DNA of 30,646 nt from an uncultured Fidelibacterota bacterium (GTDB lineage Bacteria; Marinisomatota; Marinisomatia; Marinisomatales; UBA1611), in the NCBI GenBank assembly GCA_913043185.1, contig CAJWMI010000011.1, positions 1 through 30,646 on the forward strand, in the 5' to 3' direction. Under the pieces are notes generated by a model. The model was not told where the DNA came from. It ran no database searches and was given only the letters and a program-made list of their open reading frames with translations. Every line of letters begins with the position of its first letter. Within the stretch, counting starts at the first letter, position 1. The position numbers and the translations under genes were made by a program. Positions 1 through 8,419 of this stretch are shown in pieces.

Positions 1-4
1 CTCC
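1..4 (-). promoter_or_regulatory. Shine-Dalgarno of the next gene (probably groEL)
   Basis: Read on the minus strand, the first four window bases are GGAG, directly after the groES stop codon. This is a good Shine-Dalgarno core placed where the next gene of a groES-groEL operon would start. The gene itself lies outside the window, so groEL is an inference from the usual gene order. Confidence 0.5.
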
Positions 5-295
5 TTACATTATTGCGAGAATATCACTCTCGCGCATAATTATATAATCTGTACCAGCGACATTAACCTCTGTACCAGAGTATTTGCCGTACAAAATTTT
101 ATCTCCATCTTTTACTGACATTTCTACTAGAGTACCTGTGTCACTTACTTTTCCAGGACCAGTAGCAACAACAGTACCTTGCTGGGGCTTTTCTTGAGCC
201 GTATCAGGAAGTATAATACCTCCAGATGATTTTTCCTCAGCAGCAGCTGGCTCAACAACTACCCTGTCAGATAATGGTTTTAAATTTAAACCCAT
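5..295 (-). CDS. groS: Co-chaperonin GroES (10 kDa chaperonin)
   Basis: A 96-residue protein of normal GroES length. The heptameric GroES ring caps the GroEL chamber in the cytoplasm and takes part in ATP-driven protein folding. Visible family marks are the N-terminal [12 protein letters not shown] strand, the mobile loop around residues 18-33 ([18 protein letters not shown]), the GTVVATGPG segment, the [16 protein letters not shown] stretch and the C-terminal [11 protein letters not shown]. The ATG is supported by an AAGGAG ribosome binding site 8 nt upstream (304-309 on the minus strand). It has its own promoter region (below). A Shine-Dalgarno follows its stop, which fits a groES-groEL operon running off the left edge. 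Nothing is missing or odd in the protein. Confidence 0.97.
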   Translation of the reverse strand: MGLNLKPLSDRVVVEPAAAEEKSSGGIILPDTAQEKPQQGTVVATGPGKVSDTGTLVEMSVKDGDKILYGKYSGTEVNVAGTDYIIMRESDILAIM

Positions 296-303
296 TGTTA
301 AAA

Positions 304-309
304 CTCCTT
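304..309 (-). promoter_or_regulatory. groES ribosome binding site
   Basis: AAGGAG on the minus strand, 8 nt before the groES ATG. It fixes that start. Only some genes of this window have such a strong site; many internal operon genes have none and instead overlap the gene before them. Confidence 0.8.
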
Positions 310-346
310 ATTATTTAGTGTTTTATTAATTTATTTCAGATAAAGT

Positions 347-352
347 ATTATA
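347..352 (-). promoter_or_regulatory. Possible second -10 element for groES
   Basis: A perfect TATAAT on the minus strand, about 50 nt before the groES start and just downstream of a GC-only octamer. The matching -35 position (about 370-375) reads TTATTT, which is poor. It could be a proximal promoter or a chance match in AT-rich DNA. Confidence 0.3.
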
Positions 353-463
353 GCGGCCGCGAAAATAATAAATAAATAATAATAATTTCAATGTTTCTTA
401 TTCCTTTGCCACAATTACTTCTAGTGAGACAAAGGTTACAAAAATTATTCCATAATAGTGTTT

Positions 464-499
464 CATTCATTACATCATATAAAGACTATAAAATGAATG
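464..499. promoter_or_regulatory. Inverted repeat around the groES promoter (possible operator)
   Basis: Seven-base arms CATTCAT (464-470) and ATGAATG (493-499) are separated by 22 bases. The right arm overlaps the -35 box at 498-503 and the left arm lies just downstream of the -10 box at 474-479. A repressor binding both arms would cover the promoter. No CIRCE element (the HrcA operator usual for groES) is present in 296-521. A chance repeat is possible in such AT-rich sequence. Confidence 0.3.
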
Positions 500-503
500 T
501 CAA
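474..503 (-). promoter_or_regulatory. Sigma-70-type promoter of groES
   Basis: On the minus strand a consensus TTGACA (503-498) is followed after an 18-nt spacer by TATGAT (479-474). It sits in the only sizeable gap (226 nt) at this end of the window, after the dut stop and pointing at groES. It would give a leader of about 170 nt. Boxes and spacing are seen directly; activity is inferred. Confidence 0.6.
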
Positions 504-521
504 TATGGCATAAAAATTCAA

Positions 522-959
522 TTATTCCCCAGTACTTCCAAATCCACCTTCACCTCGTGAGGTATTTGACAAAGTGTCAACTAATTCAAAATGAATAGCA
601 TCGCCATTCATTGACACAAGCTGAAATAATCTTTGACCCTTTTCAAGACTAAATGAAAAATCCTTTATATTGTCTACCGCTGCCATAATCTCTCCTCGAT
701 AACCTGCATCAATTAGGCCTACAGAGTTTGACAATCTTAATGGTGTTTTTGAGATGCTTGATCTGGCCATAAGTAGATATGGTTTTGAGTCCATATTCTC
801 ACAAGATATTCCAAGATGAATCCTAGCAGTTGAACCAGGTTCAATAGCCTGGTCTTTAGTAATAAATAGATCTAGGCCTGCATCACCTTGATGAAAATGA
901 CTGTGATTATTGTACATGGAATAAATATCATCTGATAATGGTTTAATCTTAAGGTTCAT
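522..959 (-). CDS. dut: dUTP diphosphatase (dUTPase), trimeric type
   Basis: A 145-residue cytoplasmic enzyme that hydrolyses dUTP to dUMP and pyrophosphate, keeping uracil out of DNA and feeding thymidylate synthesis. All five conserved motifs of the trimeric family are visible: GDAGLDL (about 25-31), ARSSIS (about 65-70), NSVGLIDAGYRGEI (about 78-91, with the catalytic Asp), KGQRLFQLV (about 107-115) and the C-terminal arm RGEGGFGSTG. Length is typical. The ATG lies 1 nt after the stop of the upstream permease gene, so translation is probably coupled. It ends the long co-directional run. The kinase and folate genes in the same run also serve deoxynucleotide metabolism. Confidence 0.96.
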   Translation of the reverse strand: MNLKIKPLSDDIYSMYNNHSHFHQGDAGLDLFITKDQAIEPGSTARIHLGISCENMDSKPYLLMARSSISKTPLRLSNSVGLIDAGYRGEIMAAVDNIKDFSFSLEKGQRLFQLVSMNGDAIHFELVDTLSNTSRGEGGFGSTGE

Positions 960-960
960 A

Positions 961-2259
961 TTAATTATCTTTTTTTATAATGAAAAACAATCCAAAACTA
1001 ATTACCATCAGACCCAGGCCTATAAGAGATTCAAATGTCTGAAGTCTAAAAGTATAATAAAGTACCCATGAATTTAATAAAACAAATACTAAAGAGGTCC
1101 ATGGATATCCCCAAACAATGTATGGCCTAACTAATTCAGGCTCTTTATATCTTAAATAAAAGAGTGAACAGACTGTAATAGTAGAGGTTATTATTAGGGT
1201 AATACCAGTATAGAGCAATACCTCTTCAAACGTCGATGTAATCACAAAAACTATGCTGATAAGAAGTTGCAAAAAAAATGCATTCAAAGGGATACCCTGA
1301 GAGCTAGTCTTTGAAAGTATACTTAGGCGATCATAATCCTTTCCAATTGCCTGAATTATTCTAGGGCCAATATATACATAGCTACTAACTGTTGATATTA
1401 ACATCAGTCCAATGCATAAAGACAATACTGTTGCAAATTTCTCACCAAATAAGTGCACCCCAGACAAGTAGCCTACTTCTACTTTTCCAATTAATTGATC
1501 CATTGGTGTTATATATAGAAAAACATAATTAAGCACTATGTATAGTAGAGTTACGATTATCGTCCCAATAAAAATTGATCTAAATATATTTTTCTCTGGA
1601 TCGATTATTTCTCCAACAACATATACACTTGAATTCCATCCTGCATAAGCATATGATACCCAGACTAGATTGACCGCAAACTCTGGGCTTATCATAAGAT
1701 TAAAATCATATCTTGTCGGTATAACAGATATCGGTTGATGTCCTGCGGAAAAAAGACCAATAATAATAAATATTAGTATTAATATTATTTTAAATATTGT
1801 TGTCCATTCCTGAAAAAATTTACCCGTACTAAGCCGTGTAGAATGTAAAATATTAACGCACAGAACAATAATTAAAGCGGTAACAGTGATATCTATAGAA
1901 GGGAATAATGGAGCAAAATAATTTGCAAATGCAATCGCTGCCAGGACAGCAGGAGCAGAAAAACCTACTGTCGCTGAAACAATACCAGCAACAAAGCCTA
2001 TTGAGGGGTGTATAATCCTTGATAATAAATAATATTCCCCACCTGATCTAGGGAGTGCCGCCGCAAGCTCACTATAACTAAGAGCGCCAAACAAAGAAAG
2101 AACTCCTCCAACTACCCAAAGCATTATTATAACAAAAACAGAACGAATGTCCACCAATTGATATCCTAGACTTGTAAACACTCCGGTTCCAATCATACTA
2201 GCAATAACTAAAGAAGTTGCTGTAATGACAGTTAGGTGACGATTTGATTTATGGATCAA
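961..2259 (-). CDS. APC-superfamily amino-acid permease
   Basis: A 432-residue polytopic inner-membrane protein with about 12 hydrophobic segments. The first segment carries the glycine-rich APC signature IASMIGTGVFTSLG (about 19-32), which in this superfamily lies in the broken first helix and binds the amino-acid backbone. PRSGGEYYLLSR (about 70-81) and the VWVSYAYAGWNSS segment (about 199-211) are also typical. It probably imports or exchanges amino acids; the substrate cannot be read from the sequence. The start is TTG with no clear ribosome binding site. The next in-frame Met lies inside the first membrane helix, so TTG is preferred. It begins 7 nt after the DUF423 gene. Confidence 0.88.
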   Translation of the reverse strand: MIHKSNRHLTVITATSLVIASMIGTGVFTSLGYQLVDIRSVFVIIMLWVVGGVLSLFGALSYSELAAALPRSGGEYYLLSRIIHPSIGFVAGIVSATVGFSAPAVLAAIAFANYFAPLFPSIDITVTALIIVLCVNILHSTRLSTGKFFQEWTTIFKIILILIFIIIGLFSAGHQPISVIPTRYDFNLMISPEFAVNLVWVSYAYAGWNSSVYVVGEIIDPEKNIFRSIFIGTIIVTLLYIVLNYVFLYITPMDQLIGKVEVGYLSGVHLFGEKFATVLSLCIGLMLISTVSSYVYIGPRIIQAIGKDYDRLSILSKTSSQGIPLNAFFLQLLISIVFVITSTFEEVLLYTGITLIITSTITVCSLFYLRYKEPELVRPYIVWGYPWTSLVFVLLNSWVLYYTFRLQTFESLIGLGLMVISFGLFFIIKKDN

Positions 2260-2266
2260 ATAAGGT

Positions 2267-2635
2267 TTAGGGTAGTTTATAAATATTTACAGCAAGTAAA
2301 ACCCAACTAACTATAAATGCAGTACCTCCCACTGGAGCAAGAGCACCTAAATTTGTTAAGCCCTTTAATGAAATAAGGTATAGGCTTCCTGAGAAAAAGA
2401 ATATTCCGATAATCATAATTATAGCAGGTGTTCTTACAACGCTCTCTGGCACATTATAGGCCAGTATGCCAATAGCAAGTATTCCAAGTGAATGATACAT
2501 GAGATACCTCGTTGCGATATCATATACTATTAATTGTTCAGGGTTTAACTTTGTCTTGAGGCTATGAGACCCGAACGCTCCAAGCACTACTCCAACTGCA
2601 GATAATATTGCTCCGATTATAATGTATGGCTTCAT
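2267..2635 (-). CDS. DUF423 family small membrane protein (YgdD/TMEM256-like)
   Basis: A 122-residue protein with four predicted membrane segments. The N-terminus GAILSAVGVVLGAFGSHSLK and the later MYHSLGILAIGIL and LAPVGGTAFIVSW are marks of the DUF423 / TMEM256 family, widespread small membrane proteins of unknown molecular function. Length is normal. Its ATG overlaps the TGA of the upstream mscS-like gene by 4 nt (ATGA), which implies translational coupling. No function should be read into it beyond membrane location. Confidence 0.88.
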   Translation of the reverse strand: MKPYIIIGAILSAVGVVLGAFGSHSLKTKLNPEQLIVYDIATRYLMYHSLGILAIGILAYNVPESVVRTPAIIMIIGIFFFSGSLYLISLKGLTNLGALAPVGGTAFIVSWVLLAVNIYKLP

Positions 2636-3696
2636 TCTCGCTCATTTTTATGTATCACTGTCCGCATAGGAAATGGTATTTCAATACCTACTTCAGAGTA
2701 TCTCTTATGAAGTAATTTGATAAACTGATGAATTATGGGGTTTTGATCCCCATAACGATTACCCCTAAAATAAACCATAAGGTTAACACTGGATTCTCCA
2801 AAATTTTGAAAACGCATTGTTGGTTCAAAATCATTGTTCGTTTCTTCCATCGAAGACTGAATTTCTTCAATAACCTGTTTGGTTACTTTTTCCACTTCAT
2901 CCAAGTCAGAGCTATATCCAACACCAACAGGAATTTTTACAGAAAAACTTGGGTCTCCGCTATCGAAATTTTTTATAATCGCTGATGACAACCTTGTATT
3001 GGGAATGTGTATGATATTATTTGTTCTTTCCATAACAGTCGTATTGCGCCAGGAAATATTTTGAACATACCCCATGTCGCCTGATTCTATTTGAATGAAG
3101 TCACCAACCTGTACTTTCTTACTAAGCAGTATATGAAGACCAGCAAATACATCTGAAAGAGTATCTTTCAAAGCTAACGAGACAGCCAAACCACCTACAC
3201 CAAGGGCTGTAATCATTGGGGCAATTGAAATACTCAGAGCATCTAGTATAATTAATACACCAATAACATAAATAGCAATGCGTACAAAATTTGTAAACAT
3301 CGTTGTTGATGGAAACCCCTTCTCCTGGTCTTTTGCCCAAAGATCAAAGATACTTACAGCAAGGTTACCTATTGCTAGCGTTATAGAGCCTATTAGTACA
3401 ATAATTAAGAATTTTGGTACATAATCATTAAGCAGATTGATCAAATATGTATTTTGTGTTTCTAATGCTTCTACATTAGAAACAGCGACAGATAAAGCTC
3501 CAAGGAAAAACCATACAACAATATGAGGTTCGACAGCTTCAAGGACCGCATCGTCTCCTTTCCAGTCTGATCTCTCTGCCGCACTTTTTAATCTTGAATG
3601 GACAAATCGTTTAAAAATAAAACCAATAAGGATACCGCAGACAATGGTCAAAGCCGGCGGAGCAAATATTTCTATATTATTATAATACCAATCCAT
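2632..3696 (-). CDS. MscS-family mechanosensitive ion channel
   Basis: A 354-residue membrane protein with four or five hydrophobic segments in the first 190 residues, then a soluble beta domain. The MscS pore and beta-domain marks are present: ITALGVGGLAVSLALKDTL (the glycine/alanine-rich pore helix, about 160-178), DVFAGLHILLSKKVQVGDFI, GYVQNISWRNTTV and HIPNTRLSSAIIKNF. Such channels open under membrane tension during osmotic downshock. A TTG lies one codon earlier, but the ATG is used here. The start is 10 nt after the smc stop and the end overlaps the DUF423 start by 4 nt. It is closer to medium-length MscS homologues than to the large multi-domain ones. Confidence 0.92.
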   Translation of the reverse strand: MDWYYNNIEIFAPPALTIVCGILIGFIFKRFVHSRLKSAAERSDWKGDDAVLEAVEPHIVVWFFLGALSVAVSNVEALETQNTYLINLLNDYVPKFLIIVLIGSITLAIGNLAVSIFDLWAKDQEKGFPSTTMFTNFVRIAIYVIGVLIILDALSISIAPMITALGVGGLAVSLALKDTLSDVFAGLHILLSKKVQVGDFIQIESGDMGYVQNISWRNTTVMERTNNIIHIPNTRLSSAIIKNFDSGDPSFSVKIPVGVGYSSDLDEVEKVTKQVIEEIQSSMEETNNDFEPTMRFQNFGESSVNLMVYFRGNRYGDQNPIIHQFIKLLHKRYSEVGIEIPFPMRTVIHKNERE

Positions 3697-3706
3697 CAAT
3701 TAATGA

Positions 3707-6700
3707 TCAATCAAAACTAACCGAAACCAGTTTTGATACTCCTTTCTTTTCTTGGGTTACACCATACATATGATTCGCTATTTCCATAGTTAGCTTATTA
3801 TGAGTTACAATAATAAACTGAGTTTCATCGGAAAACTGTTTCAGTACTTTTGTAAACTTATGAATGTTTACATCATCAAGGGGCGCATCAACCTCATCAA
3901 GAATACAATACGGACTAGGCTTGACTTGATAAATAGCAAAAAGAAGTGAAATAGCTGTCAATGCCTTTTCTCCGCTAGATAATAATCTTAAAGAAGTATT
4001 TCGCTTGCCAGGCGGCTGCGCTTCAATGACTATATCTGCCTCCAATGGATCGGGGTCGCCAACTAAACGTAGATGGCCATAGCCACCATCAAAAAATAGA
4101 TTAAACAGCTTTTCATAGTTCTGACTAATGTGTTTAAATGTTTCCTGAAATTTTTTCCTAGCGATTCGATCAATCTTTTGGATCGTCTCTCTGAGATTCT
4201 CTTCTGACTCAATTAGATCATCACGCTGCTTACGAAGATGTTCGAGGCGCTCTGTGTCTTCATTATATTCATCTTGCACAGCCATGTTCACTGGACCAAT
4301 ATTTTCGAGGCTTCTTTGGATCTTATCTACTTTGTAGGATAACTCTTCCTCAGAATCATCAACAACTAATCTATCTGGCATATCTGTTCCATAACGTTCT
4401 CTTATTTGCTCATTTACAATCTCTATTTTTTGCTGTAGTTCGTTATACTTAAACTCTGAGACTTTCAAGTTTTCTAATAAGGATTCTCTATCTTTTTGTT
4501 CGAGTTTGATCTTTGTCTGAATCTGATCAATTGTGTTATATGTCTCTCTGTAAACCGATTGTTTCAAGTCTATAATTGATCTTTGTTTTTGAATCTGGGC
4601 ATTAGTTTTTTCTAGCTTAGATTTACCATCTTTTATTTTTTGATCAAAATCAGATTTGGATGCAATCAATAATTTTTCTTCATTAAGAATATTATTTTGT
4701 AAAGATGTAATATCTTCAATATGCTCACTAGCAGAGGATGATTTATAAGCCAAATTATCTTTCTTTGACTCAATGTTTACCATATCGATTCGAGCATCTT
4801 GTAAAACCTGTTGCTGTGAATCTCTAATCTTACCTGCTTCTGCTACATCTTCATTTGCCTTATCAACTTTTTCTTGAAATTTTGCTAAGCTATTTTCAGC
4901 TTTCTTAATTCCTGGCTTTAATTTTTGTAATGATTTTTCAGAATCAGTAATAATTTTTTCTGTCTCTATTAGGTCTTGCTTAAGAAAACTAATATTTTCC
5001 AAGGTCTGGGACTGGCTTAAATGATTTTTTATCAATTCTGCCTCTAACTGGGATATTTTATTTTCAATTACTTTAATGGAATTATGGTGGCTATCTAAAG
5101 AATATTTTGACTTCTCAACTTCTTTTTCAATATGCGCCTGCTCCTTAAGCGTGTTTTGTTCTTCTTTTTGAATCTTTTGTAACTGCTTGGATATAATTTC
5201 GAGCTTTTTCTTTCTACCAATAAGGTTACCGTGTTCGGAAACCTGCCTACTTTTTATAACCATATCGCTTCCAGCATAAGAGCCATTAATGTCAACTAAT
5301 GCCCAGCCGCTCAGTTTTTTATCATTGGCAGCCTTTTTAAGGTTATTGACAATTAATAAATCGCCTAATATATAATCCGCAAGTGGCCTTAACTTCTTAT
5401 CTGTTTTTATTATTTCCGATGCCCTAGCAATAATATTTTGGTTTTTTGGAACACTCTTCAAATTTGTTTTATAGTTGATAGCTTCTTTTAATGGAATAAT
5501 GGTTAAATCACCAGCACCCTGAGACACTGCTTTATCTAAAGTCTTGAGCGCAGTATCTCTGTCTTTTGATATCATACAGTGAGATAAATCTCCTAGTCCA
5601 ACCTCTAAAGCCTCCCTAAACTTTTCATCAACCTGAAAAACGTCAGCAATAGTACCTAGAACACCAGGGAAACTATTTGGATTTTCAAGAACATATTGTG
5701 TTCCTTCTGGAAACCCTTCCTTCGTCTCAATTAATTCTTGATAAAATTTAGATTGATCTTTCAAAGAATCATTTTTTACTGATAAACTATTATAATGATT
5801 AATCAAATCATGTTGCTTATCTAATAATTTCTTTAGCTTTAGGTTCTCTTTAGAGTATTTATTTTTTTCAGTACTTAGATTTTTATCTAATAATTTTTGG
5901 TTTTTTTCCAGCGTTTTAATTATTGTATTAGCATTTTTAGACTCATTTTTTTGATCTAATATTTTTGTGTTAATTAAATCCCGGCTAATTTTTTTCTCAT
6001 CAATCAGGTTTGATGTCCTATCAAAAATTGAACGATCATTAGCCATCGCTCTTTGCTGCATCCAGCGGTCATTTTGTAACTGATCTAAATGTTTTAACTT
6101 TTTATGATAATCGGCTTCTATTTTCTCCAGGTCTTCTTTTTCCTTTTTATAGATAGTCAGTGATTTATCAAGACTGCTTTGTAACGTATCAGCCTCTTTA
6201 TCATACTCAATTATCTGTGTTTTTAATAGTTTGACCTTATCATCATTGGCCGAATATTCGCTCTTTCCTCGCTCTATGGTTATAATAGCAGAGCGACCTT
6301 TTTCAGTCCAGATTAGTATGTTTTGCCTTATTTCCTGTTGCTCTTCAGTAAGACTAAGCATTTCAGATTGTAAATCATTCAACTCCTGCTCTTGTTGCCT
6401 ATAGATAGTCCTATGGCTTTCAAGCTCTTTTTCATGAATTGAAGATTGATCAGATTTAGATGTCTTAAGATGATTAAACTCTTTTATTTCTTGCTTAAGC
6501 GGTAGCATAATCCCACGATACCTATCCACTTTTAAGAACGCGAGTTCAATATCTTTCTCACGGAGTTGCTCTGTTAATTTTTCATGCCTTTTGAACCTTT
6601 TTAGCTGAAGCTCAAGGACATGAACTTTTTGCTCAACCTCTGAGATTACATCACTAATTCTTTCTAAATCAAACCTGGTCGCATCAAATTTTCTAAGCGT

Positions 6701-7228
6701 AGACTTTCGTTGTTTTCTGTATTTATTTATACCGGATGCTTCTTCAAACATCCTTCTTCTATCATCACCATTTTCTGAAAGTATCTGTTCAATCATTTTT
6801 AGCTCTATCACACTGTATGCATCTGAGCCCATACCAGTATCAATAAATAGATCATTTATATCTTTTAAACGGCAGGGTGTTTTATTTAAGCTATATTCGC
6901 TTTCTCCATTACGATATACTCTTCTACCTATTTCGATATCGTTATACTCTATGGGAAGCTTGCCTTTATTATTGTGTACCGTAAGCGTTACATCGCAGAC
7001 ACTTAAGGGTTTCATATTCTGAGCACCATTAAAAATCACGTCTTCCATCTTACCGCCACGAAGAACCGTAGATTTTTGTTCTCCAAGAACCCAGCGTATT
7101 GCATCTACTATATTGGTCTTGCCACATCCGTTTGGGCCAACAACTGTCGTTACGCCTTCGCTTAGCTTTAACGTTTCCTTCCTTGCGAAGGATTTAAAGC
7201 CATGCATTTTTAATTCGGAGATGTACAC
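3707..7228 (-). CDS. smc: Chromosome segregation protein SMC
   Basis: A 1173-residue SMC ATPase, the usual full length. It condenses and segregates the chromosome as a dimer with ScpA/ScpB, which are not in this window. Order of parts: N-terminal ATPase half with Walker A GPNGCGKTN (31-39); a long coiled coil rich in Lys, Glu, Leu and Gln (about 170-500); a globular hinge (about 500-660, including FPGVLGTIADVF and AGDLTIIPL); a second coiled coil; and the C-terminal ATPase half with signature LRLLSSGEKALTAISLLFAI and Walker B YCILDEVDAPLDD. The start is GTG, giving MYISELKMHGFKSFA, the classical SMC N-terminus. No ribosome binding site is obvious. It lies 89 nt after the barrel-protein gene. 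Confidence 0.97.
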   Translation of the reverse strand: MYISELKMHGFKSFARKETLKLSEGVTTVVGPNGCGKTNIVDAIRWVLGEQKSTVLRGGKMEDVIFNGAQNMKPLSVCDVTLTVHNNKGKLPIEYNDIEIGRRVYRNGESEYSLNKTPCRLKDINDLFIDTGMGSDAYSVIELKMIEQILSENGDDRRRMFEEASGINKYRKQRKSTLRKFDATRFDLERISDVISEVEQKVHVLELQLKRFKRHEKLTEQLREKDIELAFLKVDRYRGIMLPLKQEIKEFNHLKTSKSDQSSIHEKELESHRTIYRQQEQELNDLQSEMLSLTEEQQEIRQNILIWTEKGRSAIITIERGKSEYSANDDKVKLLKTQIIEYDKEADTLQSSLDKSLTIYKKEKEDLEKIEADYHKKLKHLDQLQNDRWMQQRAMANDRSIFDRTSNLIDEKKISRDLINTKILDQKNESKNANTIIKTLEKNQKLLDKNLSTEKNKYSKENLKLKKLLDKQHDLINHYNSLSVKNDSLKDQSKFYQELIETKEGFPEGTQYVLENPNSFPGVLGTIADVFQVDEKFREALEVGLGDLSHCMISKDRDTALKTLDKAVSQGAGDLTIIPLKEAINYKTNLKSVPKNQNIIARASEIIKTDKKLRPLADYILGDLLIVNNLKKAANDKKLSGWALVDINGSYAGSDMVIKSRQVSEHGNLIGRKKKLEIISKQLQKIQKEEQNTLKEQAHIEKEVEKSKYSLDSHHNSIKVIENKISQLEAELIKNHLSQSQTLENISFLKQDLIETEKIITDSEKSLQKLKPGIKKAENSLAKFQEKVDKANEDVAEAGKIRDSQQQVLQDARIDMVNIESKKDNLAYKSSSASEHIEDITSLQNNILNEEKLLIASKSDFDQKIKDGKSKLEKTNAQIQKQRSIIDLKQSVYRETYNTIDQIQTKIKLEQKDRESLLENLKVSEFKYNELQQKIEIVNEQIRERYGTDMPDRLVVDDSEEELSYKVDKIQRSLENIGPVNMAVQDEYNEDTERLEHLRKQRDDLIESEENLRETIQKIDRIARKKFQETFKHISQNYEKLFNLFFDGGYGHLRLVGDPDPLEADIVIEAQPPGKRNTSLRLLSSGEKALTAISLLFAIYQVKPSPYCILDEVDAPLDDVNIHKFTKVLKQFSDETQFIIVTHNKLTMEIANHMYGVTQEKKGVSKLVSVSFD

Positions 7229-7317
7229 TGTTTATTGTCTAAGTATGTGGTGGTATAATCTAGTGAAATTCGTCTAAAATAGCACCAAGAGAATGTAAAG
7301 AATTTGATCTATACTAT

Positions 7318-7905
7318 TTATTTGATAAATCGATTAAATGCTATGTGTATCAATAGGCCGCTATAGTCATCTCTGTCATCCGCTTGTTGACTAAGTTTTA
7401 GAATGTCAGATCCAATATGCAAGACTACTGATGTCTGGTTATACCATCTAAATTCAATTCCTGCACCAACAAATCCGGCAGGAGACCAATGCGTTTTTGC
7501 TTTACTCCATTTTTGTTTGTAGCTGCCACTACCTTCTTTACCATCAATAGCAAAAGTTGTACCACCACGGATAGTGATAAAAGGAGAGAAATTATTTGCT
7601 ATTTGGCCTGCAAATGGATGGTAGTTAACTCCTACCATAAATGGCATAAGAATGAGATTTTGTCCGCTAATTGTGGTATACTGATTTGTCCAATAGTCAT
7701 AGACATACATCTCAGTTTCTCCTTTAATATCAAAATACCTCGCTTCAAAAACTATATCCAGGTTTTTATCCATATTACCAATCAAATAGTTGAAGAAAAA
7801 ACCTGAGCCCTTCGAACCGATATCTAATCCTGCACCGTATCGATTATTTGAAAAATTTCCATAAACTAGATTGTATGATAAGATAAAAAAAACTAAGTAT
7901 TTCAT
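7318..7905 (-). CDS. Exported outer-membrane beta-barrel-like protein
   Basis: A 195-residue protein that I cannot assign to a named family. It begins with a signal peptide (MKYLVFFILSYNLVYG, cleavage near residue 16). The rest alternates polar and aromatic or hydrophobic residues as in small eight- to ten-stranded barrels, with GAGLDIGSKGSGFFFNYLIG, a middle strand pattern around LILMPFMVGVNYHPF, GGTTFAID, and FVGAGIEFRWY near the end. The final strand IHIAFNRFIK has the aromatic content usual for barrel C-termini. An OmpA-like or outer-membrane protein beta-barrel domain is the likely hit. It starts 7 nt after the ferredoxin gene, and an 89-nt gap without recognisable signals separates it from smc. 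Confidence 0.72.
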   Translation of the reverse strand: MKYLVFFILSYNLVYGNFSNNRYGAGLDIGSKGSGFFFNYLIGNMDKNLDIVFEARYFDIKGETEMYVYDYWTNQYTTISGQNLILMPFMVGVNYHPFAGQIANNFSPFITIRGGTTFAIDGKEGSGSYKQKWSKAKTHWSPAGFVGAGIEFRWYNQTSVVLHIGSDILKLSQQADDRDDYSGLLIHIAFNRFIK

Positions 7906-7912
7906 AAACTGT

Positions 7913-8245
7913 TCACTCTTCTCTATCTAATTGTTTTTTGTTTGCAACCAGTTCAGATGCTGGTTTATCACCAATAACAGATTCGTGGAAAATCTTATGT
8001 ATGTTTCTTTTTTTCACATTCAAATACCAGAATCCTTGAGGATAAGTCACAAGCGCAGGGCCCTCCTCACACATATCTAAACAGCCAGACTTATTGGCCC
8101 TTACCTTACCCTTTAATTCATTTTCATTAATTAGTCTTACAAATTCTTTTCGTATCTCTAGACTGCCACGCCTGCCACAACTCTGCCTCGTACTATTATC
8201 TCCTCTATCGTTTGTGCAAATAAATATATGTTTATCGTATTTCAT
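7913..8245 (-). CDS. Thioredoxin-like [2Fe-2S] ferredoxin
   Basis: A 110-residue protein of the thioredoxin-fold [2Fe-2S] ferredoxin family (Azotobacter FeSII / NuoE-like fold). The four cluster ligands are visible as C10, C23, C55 and C59, in IFICTN, RQSCGRRGS and KSGCLDMCEEGP. The segment ALVTYPQGFWYLNV completes the fold. It is probably a cytoplasmic electron carrier; the partner is unknown. The ATG overlaps the stop of a tiny upstream membrane-protein gene by 4 nt (ATGA), so the two are probably co-translated. The C-terminal 20 residues are charged and outside the conserved domain. Confidence 0.9.
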   Translation of the reverse strand: MKYDKHIFICTNDRGDNSTRQSCGRRGSLEIRKEFVRLINENELKGKVRANKSGCLDMCEEGPALVTYPQGFWYLNVKKRNIHKIFHESVIGDKPASELVANKKQLDREE

Positions 8246-8415
8246 TTATCTTCATACTCTGCATCTTGTATATCCATACTACGGACTTTCCTATGAAATT
8301 CTGCTTTTTTTTCTTTTTCAGATTTTTTTTTACCAAACAAAAAAAAAGGAAGCAAAAACTGACTTATTCTATAGATAAAATATCCTAGAATAGATAATAA
8401 AATAATCGTCTTCAT
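8242..8415 (-). CDS. Small membrane-anchored protein, 57 residues (DUF4834-like)
   Basis: A short gene easily missed by length cut-offs. The minus-strand frame reads ATG to TGA without interruption. It encodes one hydrophobic segment (IILLSILGYFIYRI, about 4-17, continuing to FLLPFFLFG), then a Lys/Glu-rich stretch with two Lys triplets (about 29-38), and ends in MDIQDAEYEDK. Short proteins of the FCB group with one membrane helix, a Lys-rich linker and an acidic ...DAxYE tail are usual (DUF4834-like); this match is from memory and unverified. Its start lies 4 nt after the kinase stop and its TGA overlaps the ferredoxin ATG as ATGA. This tight fit between two genes is the main evidence that it is real. 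The function is unknown. Confidence 0.8.
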   Translation of the reverse strand: MKTIILLSILGYFIYRISQFLLPFFLFGKKKSEKEKKAEFHRKVRSMDIQDAEYEDK

Positions 8416-8419
8416 TTAG

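Noticed and set aside
353..360. GC-only octamer (a NotI site) in AT-rich DNA before groES, as a cloning scar or vector junction
   Set aside because: The flanking sequence continues naturally on both sides with intact genes and a plausible -10 box. One such site in 30 kb needs no special explanation.
403..435. CCTTTG / CAAAGG inverted repeat in the gap before groES, as a terminator of dut or a regulatory hairpin
   Set aside because: Only 6 bp with a 21-nt loop and no T-tract on the minus strand. It is too weak to call.
2728..2985. Plus-strand frames opposite the mscS-like gene, and similar frames opposite smc, the peptidases, rpoD and the TonB receptor
   Set aside because: All lie wholly inside well-supported minus-strand genes, have no domain signature and no ribosome binding site, and are expected by chance.
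7112..7138. Cys and Thr in the SMC Walker A (GPNGCGKTN instead of GPNGSGKSN) as a defect
   Set aside because: The P-loop Lys is intact and this variant is usual in SMC of Bacteroidetes-like bacteria. The signature and Walker B motifs are complete.
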